Assembly (NCBI GenBank): GCA_026874595.1
Contig: CM049306.1
Span: 62,626,019-62,690,018, forward strand
DNA from: Sipunculus nudus
Taxonomy: Eukaryota; Annelida; Sipuncula; Golfingiida; Sipunculidae
DNA: 64,000 nt
Reading direction: 5' to 3'
Shown: piece after piece, positions 24,720-35,635 of the stretch
Position numbering within the stretch: position 1 is the first letter of the stretch
How the letters are laid out: every line of letters begins with the position of its first letter
The notes under the pieces: generated by a model
Told to the model about the DNA's origin: nothing
What the model saw: only the letters and a program-made list of their open reading frames with translations
Databases searched by the model: none
Position numbers and translations under genes: made by a program

Positions 24720-25640
24720 ATTTTGATATAGTCCAAATAGAACACAATAAACATTAGGCAAATCACATAATATGACACTTATACAAAACATTCTTACAAC
24801 CGTTGTTTGTAGGATTTTCAACAATTGTATCCACTGAACAGCGTTCTTTATACTTGTTAAATGGTACAATAATGTTCCAAATATTCTTAATTATTTTCAT
24901 GAATACAGAATTCCTATTCGCTATATCTCTTTCAGTATCATATGCAAATTTTAGTTCTTGTTTTACTGTTGACCAGTTAATTCTTCTTTCCTCAATACCT
25001 GCAGTATATAAAGAATATTTAACTACAATAATCAGTACATTTATTATATTAATGCCATCAAACTTTCCAAGTAGAACATCCTGTGTATTGATTGTAAAAT
25101 CTTAAGCTGTACTTTCTTTCCATCATTCATTAAATGGTTTCCACAATAACGATATATGAAGACATGGCCAATACGTATGTTCTATTGTCTCGACTTCATT
25201 TTTACAAAAAGTACATCTATTATCAGATTTTATATCCATTTAACCAAACAGTAATTATTAACTAACATGTCATGTAATAACCTGAACTGAAAAGAATGTG
25301 TACTAGACATTTAAACACATTTTGCAGGGAATTTGTAAACTATTCCAGTTTGCAACAGTATCACTAAAATATTTACTTTTTTTAGGGATATATATTTATT
25401 ATGGAACTTGTGCACAAAGAGACTATAAAGAATCCATGAAGGATGTCTTATTTTCAGTTAAAAATTGTGCAGATGAATTTTCCTCCAGCAATATATATGT
25501 AATATCTTTATTTTAAACATATTTTCTGACGACTGAAATTCTCTATTCTATATAAAATCCAAGACCATACATGGGATTACCAAACCTCATTCATCCAATA
25601 TATCCCGTAAATGCCAAATTACCAAACTGAAAGAAGTGTA
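24720..25640 (-). pseudogene. LINE ORF2 C-terminal remnant
   Basis: Minus strand. About 25290-25240 reads THSFQFRLLHDMLVNNYCLV, and about 25238-25143 reads DIKSDNRCTFCKNEVETIEH followed by a conserved W and C. This is the C-terminal CxxC...H zinc-knuckle region of L1-like LINE ORF2 proteins. Further on, frames give DVLLGKFDGINIINVLIIVV and a terminal helix-rich segment (LKFAYDTERDIANRNSVFMK). Upstream pieces (about 25620-25400) are consistent with the pre-knuckle domain. Frameshifts and stops throughout; no RT part adjoins. It may belong to the same family as the 6.7-8.4-kb copy. Confidence 0.8.
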
Positions 25641-25989
25641 TATTAAAATTTAAATTTTTCATGTTTGAATGGAGCCATAAATTAATTCATTGCTTACAGT
25701 GTTCCACATATCAAAGATTTCATATTATTGCAAGATTCAGTGATCACTGGATCAACGTCCTTTGTCAAGTCACTGCTGAGTGTAGACTCCCTGCGGCCGG
25801 AATTCGTTTTCTTCGACCACTCATGTATGCACTGACGGTACTTCAATAAATGCTCCGGGAGGACCACCATGAATAGTTTTCAATATTTTCACATTGATTG
25901 CTTTCCTACCACGCGACGTCACGTATTCAGGGACACCCTCTGTTGTAGCACATGTTGGAATTCTCCCTTCGTAATATTTTACGGATCAC

Positions 25990-26930
25990 ATAGGGTACGT
26001 GTTACTGCCGCTGAGCGTTATGGCTAGTTTTTTGTGGTCCCACAAGGATACGCCGATGTTGGTGAGCATTTACTCGGCATCTTGATGGATGATAATCATA
26101 AGCTTCATCATTTCGTATGGAATTATCACGGTATTCCTCCCGACTTTTTTCTGCCTGATAAGGGATTGAATATTCGACGAACAGAATTTCCGTCAAACCA
26201 CGGCTCTTTGATCCTGGCGGCACGTCTGAGTAACTGTTCATTTGATCCAGCTTTGATGTTACTTCTCTCTCCAATTATCCCAATCTCGATCTAAGGTATG
26301 TCATGGCTTCGGTTACAGAACTATTTCGGTTTGAAAATTCATCAAGGTCTCGAATCAGACCAGTAATCTGACGAAGTAATTGTTAATTGTATTTATACAA
26401 CCTCTGACATCACGTTCTACCATGGAGTAATCATCAGTGCATTTATTAATGTCATCAGTTAATTGACATTTTTGTCACAACCATCGACATCTTTAACTAC
26501 TTCTTTAACTAGACTTCCTGTTCAACGTCAGAGATGCGCTTATTCATATTAATTTCCATTTCATTTATTACTAAATTTGACTCTCTAATTTCTGCAGACT
26601 TTTTCTTCAGTTCACCATTTAATTTGGATATCTCAATTTCATATACTTCTGTTCATGGCTTGTTAGACATAGCTGTAGGTCGTCTACCCTTACCTGCAGT
26701 TTAGCCGCCGTTTCTGTCCAGAGATTTTGAAGATCGCCAACCAACTTTGTAATTAAGTTTTGTACCTCAACGCCGGTGACTGACAAAATTTAGGTAGACC
26801 CTCTACTCAGAAGAGATGAAAGCGTTTCAGCCGGTTTCCCAAGCAAAAAGCCAGACAGAGTATAACAGTCACGCGCTAACTTTTTCTGTTAGTGTGTCAT
26901 TCTCTTAATCAAAACTCCCCCAGGAAAAGA
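25990..26930 (-). pseudogene. Possible LINE ORF1-like coiled-coil remnant
   Basis: The minus strand from about 26790 reads VEVQNLITKLVGDLQNLWTE, then a heptad-like segment (QVRVDDLQLCLTSHEQK). After several breaks an open stretch (26274-26002) begins EREVTSKLDQMNSYSDVPPG. A coiled coil followed by a basic C-terminal domain, lying upstream of an ORF2 C-terminus on the same strand, fits a deleted LINE. The RNA-binding fold is not clearly visible, so this is tentative. Confidence 0.4.
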
Positions 26931-27063
26931 GCCGAGTTGTTTTGAAGCTTAGAATAGGTCAGTTCTGATTAATTCAATTTGATCTGAATCATTGTCGGAA
27001 GAAGATAAAATTGCTGATACAAACGGATCCTGGGCTTTATCTCTCAGAGAGACAAGTAAAGTA

Positions 27064-27720
27064 GTCGAGTTGCCAGTAGGGGGTACCTATGAATTGTCTA
27101 TAGTATAAGGTTTTTCGATGGATTTGTGATGGTAGGGGTCCACTGACACTTTTGAGTTGGGTTGTCCTCACGACAACCTTGGGCAATTTTTTTTATATGC
27201 AAATGAGGGCCGCCATTAACGAAAATTCTATTTTCTTCAATATCTCAAGAAGTAACCATTATAATTGATCTAATATTACGTCTAGGCCTAGGTTTTCATG
27301 GTCAAAGATTAATATGAGATCATGGCTATACCTTTTGGAGCTATATTTGTGGCTTTAATATGCAAATTAGGACCGCCATTGACGAAAATTCTATTTTCTT
27401 CAATATCTCAAGAAGTAACCATTATAATTGATCTAATATTACGTCTAGGCCTAGGTTTTCATGGTCAAAGATTAATATGAGATCATGGCTATACCTTTTG
27501 GAGCTATATTTGTGGCTTTAATATGCAAATTAGGACCGCCATTGACGAAAATTCTATTGTCTTCAATATCTCAAGAACTAATTATGGTACTTGATCAAAT
27601 ATGCTGTCTAGACCGGGTTTTTCATGGTCAAAGATTATCATTAGACCATATTCATTCCTTTTTGGGACTATAGTTGTCGTTTAAATATGCAAATTAGGGC
27701 CGCCATTGAAGAAAAACTAA
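27064..27720. repeat. Left inverted repeat with 163-bp internal tandem units
   Basis: After TTTTTCGATGGATTTGTGAT and TTGTCCTCACGACAACCTTG, a 163-bp unit starting ATATGCAAAT(G/T)AGG(G/A)CCGCC begins at 27195, 27358 and 27521, with a partial unit at 27685. Units 1 and 2 are nearly identical; unit 3 has diverged. CCTCACGACAACC contains a short GTTGTC...GACAAC-type palindrome. Confidence 0.93.
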
Positions 27721-30700
27721 CAGTTCATTATTCTTTTATTTTAAGTCAATTATTGTAGAAAAATTGATTTCATGTCTCCATAAGTGTGGGTTTTTCATGT
27801 AACATTCTCATAAAAAGGTTTTACCATGTCCCACAGATTAATAACATGGATTCATTATAATAGACTACAACCACCAGCATGATGTACTAGTAGTGTGCCG
27901 GGCTGCAAAGCTGTTGATTGTATCGGATATTCAGTTTAAGGTGAGGCAACACTATAGATACTTTCATTTTATACCAAAATAACTCTTCTGTAACAGTGAA
28001 AGTTCACTGCAAAGTTCTAATGAAAAATACTCAATGAAGTTAACATTAAGCAGCAACAAAACATTTAAAAGCATTCACTTACACATCTAATTGGGTGGAC
28101 GGAACCAGTATATCAATGTTTTGAGCATACTTTATTGAGAAAAGTCTCCCTTTCTGTTGTGTCTGAGACTGCCCTTATGTTGATATCTTCTTGACGCTGT
28201 CGCTATAATCTTTTTTCTTAGATGGCCGATGATCGGTGCCTTGTGCCATTATGCCAGGAGAAGGGGGAGCTACAAACGTTCAAGGAACGAGGTATAAGAA
28301 CACTCATTCAGCGCAGCAAAGAGAGAGGTGACGATCTGCATGAGAAGCCACAAACGATTCTGGACTCAGCAGGGGATCAGTCCACTGTAAAATGTCATAA
28401 GGCATGCTATTGTGCATACACGTCTAAGCAAAATGTGGCAAAATTCCTTGCAAAGAAAAGGAGGGAAGGCTTCTTACAGTCAGATTTTGAGGAACCATGT
28501 GTTCGGGTTAGACGATCTCATCTTCCTAAATTCCAGTTCCAGAAGCATTGTTTGATTTGTGGAAAAGAATGTGTTGCAAAAGACCCAAAACATCCAGATA
28601 GATGGGAACGTGTCATTCAATGTGAAACCAAAGACCGCCCAGGAATTGCAGAATTTAAAGATGTACTATTAGATGTATGTGAGCAAAGAAATGATGAATG
28701 GGGCAGACAAGTAGAATTCCGCATTAAAGGGGTACTTGCCGATCTACCGGCTGCTGATGCACAGTACCACAAGAAATGTTACGATTCATTTATGACACTT
28801 CCTAAGTACACCGATCTTTCAGCTCAGAGTGAGGTATTTGATGACGACGCACTGAAGAAGACAATTGATGAGATGTATACCAATCAACATCTCGGCACAT
28901 GGACATCTATCGAACTGTATGATATTTACCGTGGCTTCGATGGTATATTATCTCTGCAACAGATGTTCACAAAACTCACAAATTATTTAGGAGATGACTT
29001 TGTTATAATTCGCGTGGAAGGTTGTGCATCAGTAGTCGGGTTTCGGAACTTCGTAGGCAAAACCCTTAAGATGGTGAAAATTGATTCAGTGGATGACGAA
29101 AATGTGAATGCTGTTGTGAGACAAGTAAGCAGTGAGGCGCGATCAATTAAGCATAATAATGCAGTGTATGATCTTGGTGATTTCACATACACCAACACGC
29201 TTAAACAGACTAGCCCCACACTGCTGAAACTGATATCTTTATTAGTGTCGAAAGGTAAAGTGACCAGTAAGTCCCTGAGTCTGACCCAAGCTGTGCAATG
29301 CCACATTACACGCACAAGAAACCAAACAACGCTAGGATAAGCACTGAAATTGCACCATAAGTACGGCAGCTCTGAGTTAATCAAACTCCTGCATAATCAT
29401 GGGTTCACGGTTTCATATGAAGAGGTAATTCGTTTTAGGAAATCAGCCGCAAAATATGTGGGCGAGAACAGTAATCTTCTTCATCAAGCCATGGGTCTTA
29501 CTCGGAGGGTTGGTCCAATCTTTGGATGGTTTGATAACTTTGACCTTCTGGTTTCAACTCCGAATGGATGCCGAGAGACACATGTCATGGCCCATGAGTT
29601 TCAAATGAATCCTGCTGGCATTATCCAGAAAGGTAATGCTGAACCTGGGGTTATGACACTTGTGATCCCACGCCTGCTGAAAACGGCTGCGCGGTCTCTT
29701 AGACATTCACCGTGTATTCCAATGCATCACTACACTGGACCAAAGAAGGTAAAACCCTCCTGCAATTTCTATAACATCAGGAATCCCGTTTGAAGATGTG
29801 TGCGCAAGGGAGAAGAGTCTTGCTTCCGCTGAGCTAAAAGATGCTCAATGGTTAAACACACTATCCTCAGACAAGGGTGTCGAGTGGCATGGATTCAATA
29901 AACAGCTTGCCAGAGAACATGCTACACTGAAACCACCGACTGTATATATGTTCGGTCACCTCATTGATTCCCCACCTCCTCATCCGGATACAGTATTAAC
30001 ATCCCTAGTCTACATGAAGAAGTCGCTGGCTGACCAGGGTATGAGTTATGTTAATCTCTCCATCGACATGCAGCTTTATATGGTCGCCCAGCAGATCAAA
30101 TGGAATGACCCAGAGAAATTCAGAGATGTCATCATTCGTCCAGGAGCGATGCACATCATAATGTCATTTTTAGGATGCATTGGAAACTTGATGAAAGGGT
30201 CTGGCTTGGACATTCTGGTTGGAGCAGCCTTCGGACATGTCACAGGGATTATGAATGGTAAGGCATGGGTTGGGGCCATGAGAGCTTTTCGAATGGTGAC
30301 AGTTGTCCTTTTGCATGACTTTCTTAAAAATGGAGAGAAAAAGTTTGAAGAAATATCTGAATATCTGGAAGAAGCAAGACAACACCCAACAGGAAAACAT
30401 TGGGTGGACAATTTTATCAAACCCACACTTCTGGCCCATCAGTTCCTGCGTGCTGAAAGGGAAGGAGATTGGCTGTTTCAACAATTTTCCCTAGAACGGA
30501 TGCTACCTTACTTCTTCAGTGCAGGCCATATCCATTACGCCAGGTATATTTCATGGCACTTGACGGAGATGCACACTCTACCAGAAGAAGTCAAGTCCGA
30601 TCTCAAAACTGGTGCACATGTCTGCAGACACAATGAAGGATTTTGGAACTCAGTGTCAAGCGATCAGTTCGGGGAACAGACTGCTATCAAGACGGGGAAA

Positions 30701-31415
30701 GGGGGTTTAAAGGGACTGACACTATCATCAGAGCTCATGGCCGAATGGATTGATTCGTTTCCAGTCTTTTCGTACATTTCTGATACCTATGAATCAGTAT
30801 TCTCTGATTCACCTACAGAGAACACGGCCCTTTCTAAGCATGTAGAAGAGGGAACCCAAAGGCTCCAGCTTGATAAAAGTGACCGAGAGCGTATTGCTGA
30901 AGAGATAGCAAACCACTTACATCCTCTAACAGTGGAGAGTCCGACTCTCTATAACATTGTTCACGGACAAATTGCTCCAAAAGAAGTTAACGTGCAGGAT
31001 GCACTACTCATTGGAGAGAAGATGCTTGCGTAATTTCGAAAATCCTTGCCATCTGTTTTCCATTCAAAGATATCAAGTCCAGTCAAGACTATGGAACTAA
31101 TGAAGAAAGGTATAAAGGTTGGCGACAAAACTGTTTTTGATTTAGAAACCATTTTCCTTCGTCTTCTGATGGTAGGACAACAGAGACAGCTTCAGCTAGA
31201 AAATATATTCCAGTATGAGTTGGGCGCAGTGCCATCCTCGATAATTGACGAATATGGTTGCTTGAGAAAAGGCAACAAGTCCATACTCGCGAAGCGTCTT
31301 GGTGCAACTGCACATAAAGCAACTGCTCCAGATGTGATAATCGTGGATGGCCAGCTGCTTGCTTTATCGCATTTCTTGGCCTCATGGGGGTAATGCATCA
31401 AACCTAGTTGAGAGT

Positions 31416-32040
31416 ATGAAACGCCGTCTCATCTGCTACCCGGTAGACAGTCAGAAGATCTTGGTCTTCGAGAAATACGATGACCTGTCAGCTTAAGACC
31501 ATGAAAGACTGCGACGCGCTGGTGAGGGTTCAACCGACTACAAGTTGACCACGAATAGTCCATTACCTAAACGGGAAGCAGTCATGAAGAATAAGCAAAA
31601 CAAGCAGCAACTGTCGCAAGTGCTCTCAACCTTCAACTTCGGAACAAATGTAGAAGTGGAGGGTCCATCCTCCGGACATTTTTCGCACGATGAAGCTGAC
31701 ATCACAATGGTTGCGCATTTGCTTCGAGTAGCTGAATATGGTCGGACAATCAGAATACTCAGTGACGATACCGACGTGTTTGTATTGCTAGTTTACTGGG
31801 TATGAAAGGCTCAGTTGCACAAAGTGTGCAGTGTCCAGATGGAACGTTGGGATGGGGTCATCATTGACATCAATGAAACATGCACGAAGCTGGGTCCCAA
31901 ATGTTTGCAGCTGTTAGGAATGCACGCGATGAGTGGCTGCGATACAGTTTCCTATCCGTTTAATAAAGGAAAAATGAGTGCTCTGAACGTTTTACACACT
32001 GGAAACGTTTCAGGATTGTCTGAGATATTGGGTGAAGAGA
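31416..32040 (+). other. PIN/FEN-XPG-like nuclease region within the element protein
   Basis: Four motifs occur in the order used by FEN1/XPG nucleases. An extended strand ending in an acidic residue (ILVFEKYDD) is followed by an Arg-rich helix (DHERLRRAGEG). Next come an acidic helix (HDEADITMVAHL), a strand with paired acids (LSDDTDVFVLL), and a G-C-D turn followed by a Gly-Lys helix start (SGCDTVS...NKGKMSALNVL). The last resembles the metal-binding Asp plus helix-hairpin-helix of FEN1. The first motif has Glu where an Asp is expected in the family. This is my own motif reading, not a search result. Confidence 0.5.
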
Positions 32041-32369
32041 GTGCTACACAAGCTGACCTTGTAGCAACAGGTCAACAGCTCTTTTCGGCTCTGTATGGTC
32101 AGTCGAAGTTCTCTTCAATAAATGAGGCCCGATTCAATATCTACACAAAAAAGAAAGGCAAAACAATTCGAATAATGGCCTTGCCTCCAACAGATGCCAA
32201 CCTTGCCCTCCACGTGAAGCGGGCGCATCTGCAGACGATGCTGTGGAAGGCAGCCGATCAACACGGACCTCCAACAGTGGATATATGTCAGTTCGGATGG
32301 CATATTGAGGATGGCATCCCATCACCCAGTGTTGCTTCTGGTCCTCCCGCTCCTCCTGGACTAGTTGAT

Positions 32370-32505
32370 GTGCTAAGCTGCGGTTGTAAGTCAGAGAACA
32401 ATGCATGCAGGATTCTGCCCTGCAGCTGTCATCGAAACAAACTATCATGCACTAATCATTGCACATGTGGGGGATCGGAGAGGTGCTTTAATTCGTTCTC
32501 GACAA
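32370..32505 (+). other. Tesmin/TSO1-like CXC cysteine-rich domain
   Basis: LSCGCKSENNACRILPCSCH is followed by RNKLSCTNHCTCGGSERC, ten cysteines with the spacing of a CRC/CXC half-repeat. Such domains bind DNA (TTYGAA-like sites) in tesmin and LIN54. Here it could recognise the element's ends. An acidic Ser/Glu-rich tail (32508-32567) follows. Confidence 0.75.
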
Positions 32506-32593
32506 GACCCAGTGAACAAGATGACGAGGATGATGGCAGTAGCTTTTCTGAGGAGGAGACAGATACATAATGAAAAGCGATGGCCGTGTCCGT

Positions 32594-32595
<2 letters not shown>

Positions 32596-32639
<44 letters not shown>
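32596..32639. repeat. (AT)n microsatellite
   Basis: Pure TA tract in the 3' untranslated part of the long-TIR element. Confidence 0.97.
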
Positions 32640-32642
<3 letters not shown>

Positions 32643-32810
32643 TGAGTTTAACATTTTCCTTTGCAGTACTATACAGGTTTTGATCAGATTCAGCCATATA
32701 CATTTCATGAATGCAGCAAACGAAGTGTAATTGTTTTTTATGTTTTCCTGAAACTTCTGGGATAACAATTATTTTTTCTCAAATGGCATTCATAAGTGAT
32801 GAAATCACTT

Positions 32811-32822
32811 TAATAAATAAAG
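32811..32822 (+). promoter_or_regulatory. Candidate polyadenylation signals of the element gene
   Basis: TTTAATAAATAAAGA contains overlapping AATAAA hexamers, about 245 bp after the stop codon and before the right inverted repeat. This is the position expected for the transcript end. Confidence 0.5.
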
Positions 32823-32989
32823 ATATCCTTTATCAACCAGATGATTCGCAGTTTTTATTCATAGTTCCAAATACTCAAAATTTGATGTAACGGAACATAA
32901 TCTGTGACAGACATATGTTTCCTGAGATACCAGGGGCAGTAAACTTGTCATAGGGGGCTACACCTAAAAAGTATATCTCTAATAGTCAT

Positions 32990-33590
32990 AATCATAGGCT
33001 TATGTTGATCACCGACCATGAAAACCCCTGTCTAGAAACCATATTTGATCAAGTACCATAATTAGTTCTTGAGATATCGAAGGAAATAGAATTTTCGTCA
33101 ATGGCGGCCCTAATTTGCATATTTAAACCACAAGTATAGCTCGAAAAGGTATAGCCATGGTCCCATATTAATCTTTGGCCATGAAAACCTAGGTCTAGAC
33201 GCAATATTTTATCAGTTATAACGGTTAGTTCTTGAGATATTGAAGAAAATAGAATTTTCGTTAATGGCGGCCCTAATTTGCATATTAAAACCACAAATAT
33301 AGCTCAAAAAGGTATAGCCATGGTCTTATTTAATCTTTGACCATGAAAGCCTAGGTCTAGACGCAATATTATATCAGTTATAACGGTTAGTTCTTGAGAT
33401 ATTGAAGAAAATAGAATTTTCGTTAATGGCGGCCCTAATTTGCATATAAAAAAAATTGCCCAAGGTTGTCGTGAGGACAACCCAACTCAAAAGTGTCAGT
33501 AGACCCCTACCATTACAAATCCATCGAAAAACCTTATACTATAGACAATTCATAGGTTCACTTTTGAATAAATATAGGTGACAACTCGAC
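32990..33590. repeat. Right inverted repeat with 163-bp internal tandem units
   Basis: Inverse of the left repeat. The GGCGGCCCTAATTTGCAT block occurs with its last base at about 33120, 33283 and 33445 (spacing 163 and 162 bp). It is followed by AAGGTTGTCGTGAGGACAAC and AAAACCTTATACTATAGACA. The innermost unit matches the diverged third unit of the left repeat, so the unit order is mirrored. Confidence 0.93.
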
Positions 33591-33599
33591 TAAAGTGCG

Positions 33600-35035
33600 G
33601 TTTTCCTTAGATGGAAGTGAAAGGGGGCAATAGTCAGGGTCTTTCAGGGAGGCCGCCGTGCTCTTTTGAACCCCGTAGTTTAAATATATGTTACAGAATG
33701 AAGGCACATGGACACGTCAGTTGTTATGGAGCGCCCCGCGTGTCGCGCCCTAGCGTTTTTCTTTATTTGCGTGGCTTCCAAACATATATAAGGGGAAAAG
33801 TCAATAAACCATTTTGATAAAATTACGAAATATTAAATGCTTTTATATTATATTTCTACAATTACATTCCATATTTAATATTACGTTGCGATATGAAGTA
33901 TTACATTTGAATGTATATTTCAACACCCTAATTTTTTTTATATTTTATATATCATCATGTTAGTTTTATACATTACGATCTTATTCAAATACATAAATAT
34001 GACTTAAATTAAAATTTGGAGAGATGCAAGACCTTTTCTGTGTCATTGTTGATAAACTGGTACTATGGGGTTTTGACTTCGAGTGGTAAACATCATCTGT
34101 CACTTCCGAATGACTTTCGAGAGGCTTCGGACGCATTAAATATGCTTTAATCTCATATATTGGAATATTTGTTTGTGAGACTTTCTGGTTTCGCAAAGGG
34201 GTATTTATATATATATATATTTATTGATATACAAATTTTAAACTGAATATTCGTATATTAAGATAAATTTTACAGTTTAAAGGAATCATACCATGCTTAT
34301 AATTCATATAAAAAATATATATTCCCTTTGTATAATATGAATTAAAATTATTTACTTCATGAAAAATTAAAGATACATTTGTAAATATTAGCCTTCTTGT
34401 GAATAAGGTTAGAATGAAAAACAGAGAAGGGAATAATATATTACATATATAATTTATATAATATATTTAATACTTTTCAAATGATTAAATTTGATAACAA
34501 TTTTAGCCAGCCCGATAAAAAAAACTCTAATTGATGCATAAGGTTTCAAGGCTAAACACAGGCACTTGCAGAAAATTAATTTTGATTTTATTTTAAAATG
34601 ATATTATCTGATACTCTATGCAAGAGACAACTTCGCAGATGAGATAATTTGATTCTACGGTTAGAATACTTTACATAAAATAAAGTAATATTTGAAATTG
34701 AAATTCAGAGGCTCGTATGTAAAAGAGAATTGCTAAAGCGCGAGGCGCTGAACGCGACACGAGAATGAGACCTCTGGGCCACCATAGTGTTTCGATGGTG
34801 GCTGACGTGCGTTACAGGTGACTGGGTTAACTGAGGTACGACAGTGACTCCGCGACTCGAGGATTTCGCTTCGCTTGCCATGCTTGGATAACCCCAATCT
34901 AAGGATTTAAAATAGAAACAGTGTGTGACTTCAATTCAAGGGACTGGAATTTGTAAGTGCTGAGGACTTATTGTTAGTTTGGAACGTTTAAAATTGTTTT
35001 TGGACTCATAACGTGGGGCAGCATCCCACTGATGA
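33600..35035. other. No recognisable gene
   Basis: Very AT-rich, with a short (AT)n run at 34208-34221. The segment 34740-34880 is richer in CG and complex but unassigned. Confidence 0.5.
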
Positions 35036-35039
35036 GCTA

Positions 35040-35238
35040 GTATAGAATCCGGCCTACATGGACAAGGTTATGGGTGTATACGGACGGACGTAATGATGTT
35101 TAGGATTCATGTACTGGAGAAGTAAGAGGCGTCTCGATGACATATCAACAGGCATGTCATGGCTTATGTTGATTACTACTAATATGAGACGATCCAGTCA
35201 GTTTAGACTAACTTGGATATGTAGGCCGGATTCTATAC
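35040..35238. repeat. 20-bp perfect inverted repeat, 158-bp spacer
   Basis: GTATAGAATCCGGCCTACAT at 35040-35059 and its exact inverse at 35219-35238. The spacer holds no recognisable gene. It could be a small TIR element or a structured transcript. Confidence 0.85.
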
Positions 35239-35635
35239 TCGGGCCTAACAACCTTCTTACTAATATGATTTTTAAATATTCGTGTACCGCTATCGTTCCT
35301 ATACATGGAATCAATTTTGAGGCCGGTTTACCTAGCTTGTTTATAATTAACTTTTCACTTCCGGTCCCACAAAGTAATTGTTGACCAGTTTACAGCTGGG
35401 TTGTGCTCACGTGACCTGTGACTTCCGGCTGATCATAGTAATATGTAACTGGTCTTTTCTGAGTTGCTAATGTATTAACTAAGTTTGTATTTAATCATAC
35501 GTTTACAACCAAATTTCTAAAATGTCATGTCATAATTTGTGAAAATGATGTCCGGTATCATGTTTTTATGAATCGAACATATATTTGTGTGTGTGCATGT
35601 ATGCTTTTGACATAAAGTACATATTGAGTGATGGT

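Larger units (their letters stand above)
28222..32570 (+). pseudogene. Broken ~1,450-codon transposon protein: Cys/His motifs, PIN/FEN-like nuclease, CXC domain
   Basis: The start ATG at 28222 directly follows a pyrimidine tract and TTCTTAG, a good 3' splice site, so an upstream non-coding exon is plausible. One frame continues from 28222 across an in-frame TAA (29338-29340). It shifts frame near 29755, continues across TAA (31031-31033), shifts near 31385, and continues across TAA (31494-31496) and TGA (31803-31805) to the stop at 32568. The N-terminus has two Cys/His clusters: CLVPLC...CHKACY, then CLICGKEC...CHKKCY. The middle (about 30090-30320) has a Gly-rich segment, MSFLGCIGNLMKGSGLDIL. 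The C-terminal third carries KILVFEKYDD, HDEADITMVAHLL, RILSDDTDVFVLL and MHAMSGCDTVS followed by NKGK, then the CXC domain. Proteins of this general kind are frequent 'uncharacterized' multicopy predictions in cnidarians and molluscs (recalled, not searched). Four stops and two frameshifts make it a pseudogene, but long open stretches suggest modest age. Confidence 0.85.
27062..33592 (+). mobile_element. 6.5-kb long-TIR element encoding a PIN/FEN-like + CXC protein; superfamily unassigned
   Basis: The element begins GTCGAGTTG at 27064 and ends CAACTCGAC at 33590, flanked by TA on both sides (27062-27063 and 33591-33592). A 5-bp TAAAG match (27057-27061 and 33591-33595) is an alternative target duplication. 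Inverted repeats run to about 27720 and back from about 32995, roughly 600 bp each, and contain the direct repeats described separately. The outermost ~30 bp between the terminus and CCTATGAATTGTCTATAG differ between the ends by an indel. Between them is a single-strand coding region, 28222-32570. There is no DDE, tyrosine recombinase, HUH or RT signature that I can see. The coding region is disabled, so this copy is non-functional. Confidence 0.85.

Noticed and set aside
30076-30484. Minus-strand ORFs of 104-116 codons
   Set aside because: Shadows of the plus-strand transposon protein, which has recognisable motifs.
35025-35060. CTGATGAG resembling a hammerhead ribozyme core
   Set aside because: No GAAA core box or closing stems at suitable distance. 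The neighbouring palindrome is too far and pairs with itself differently.
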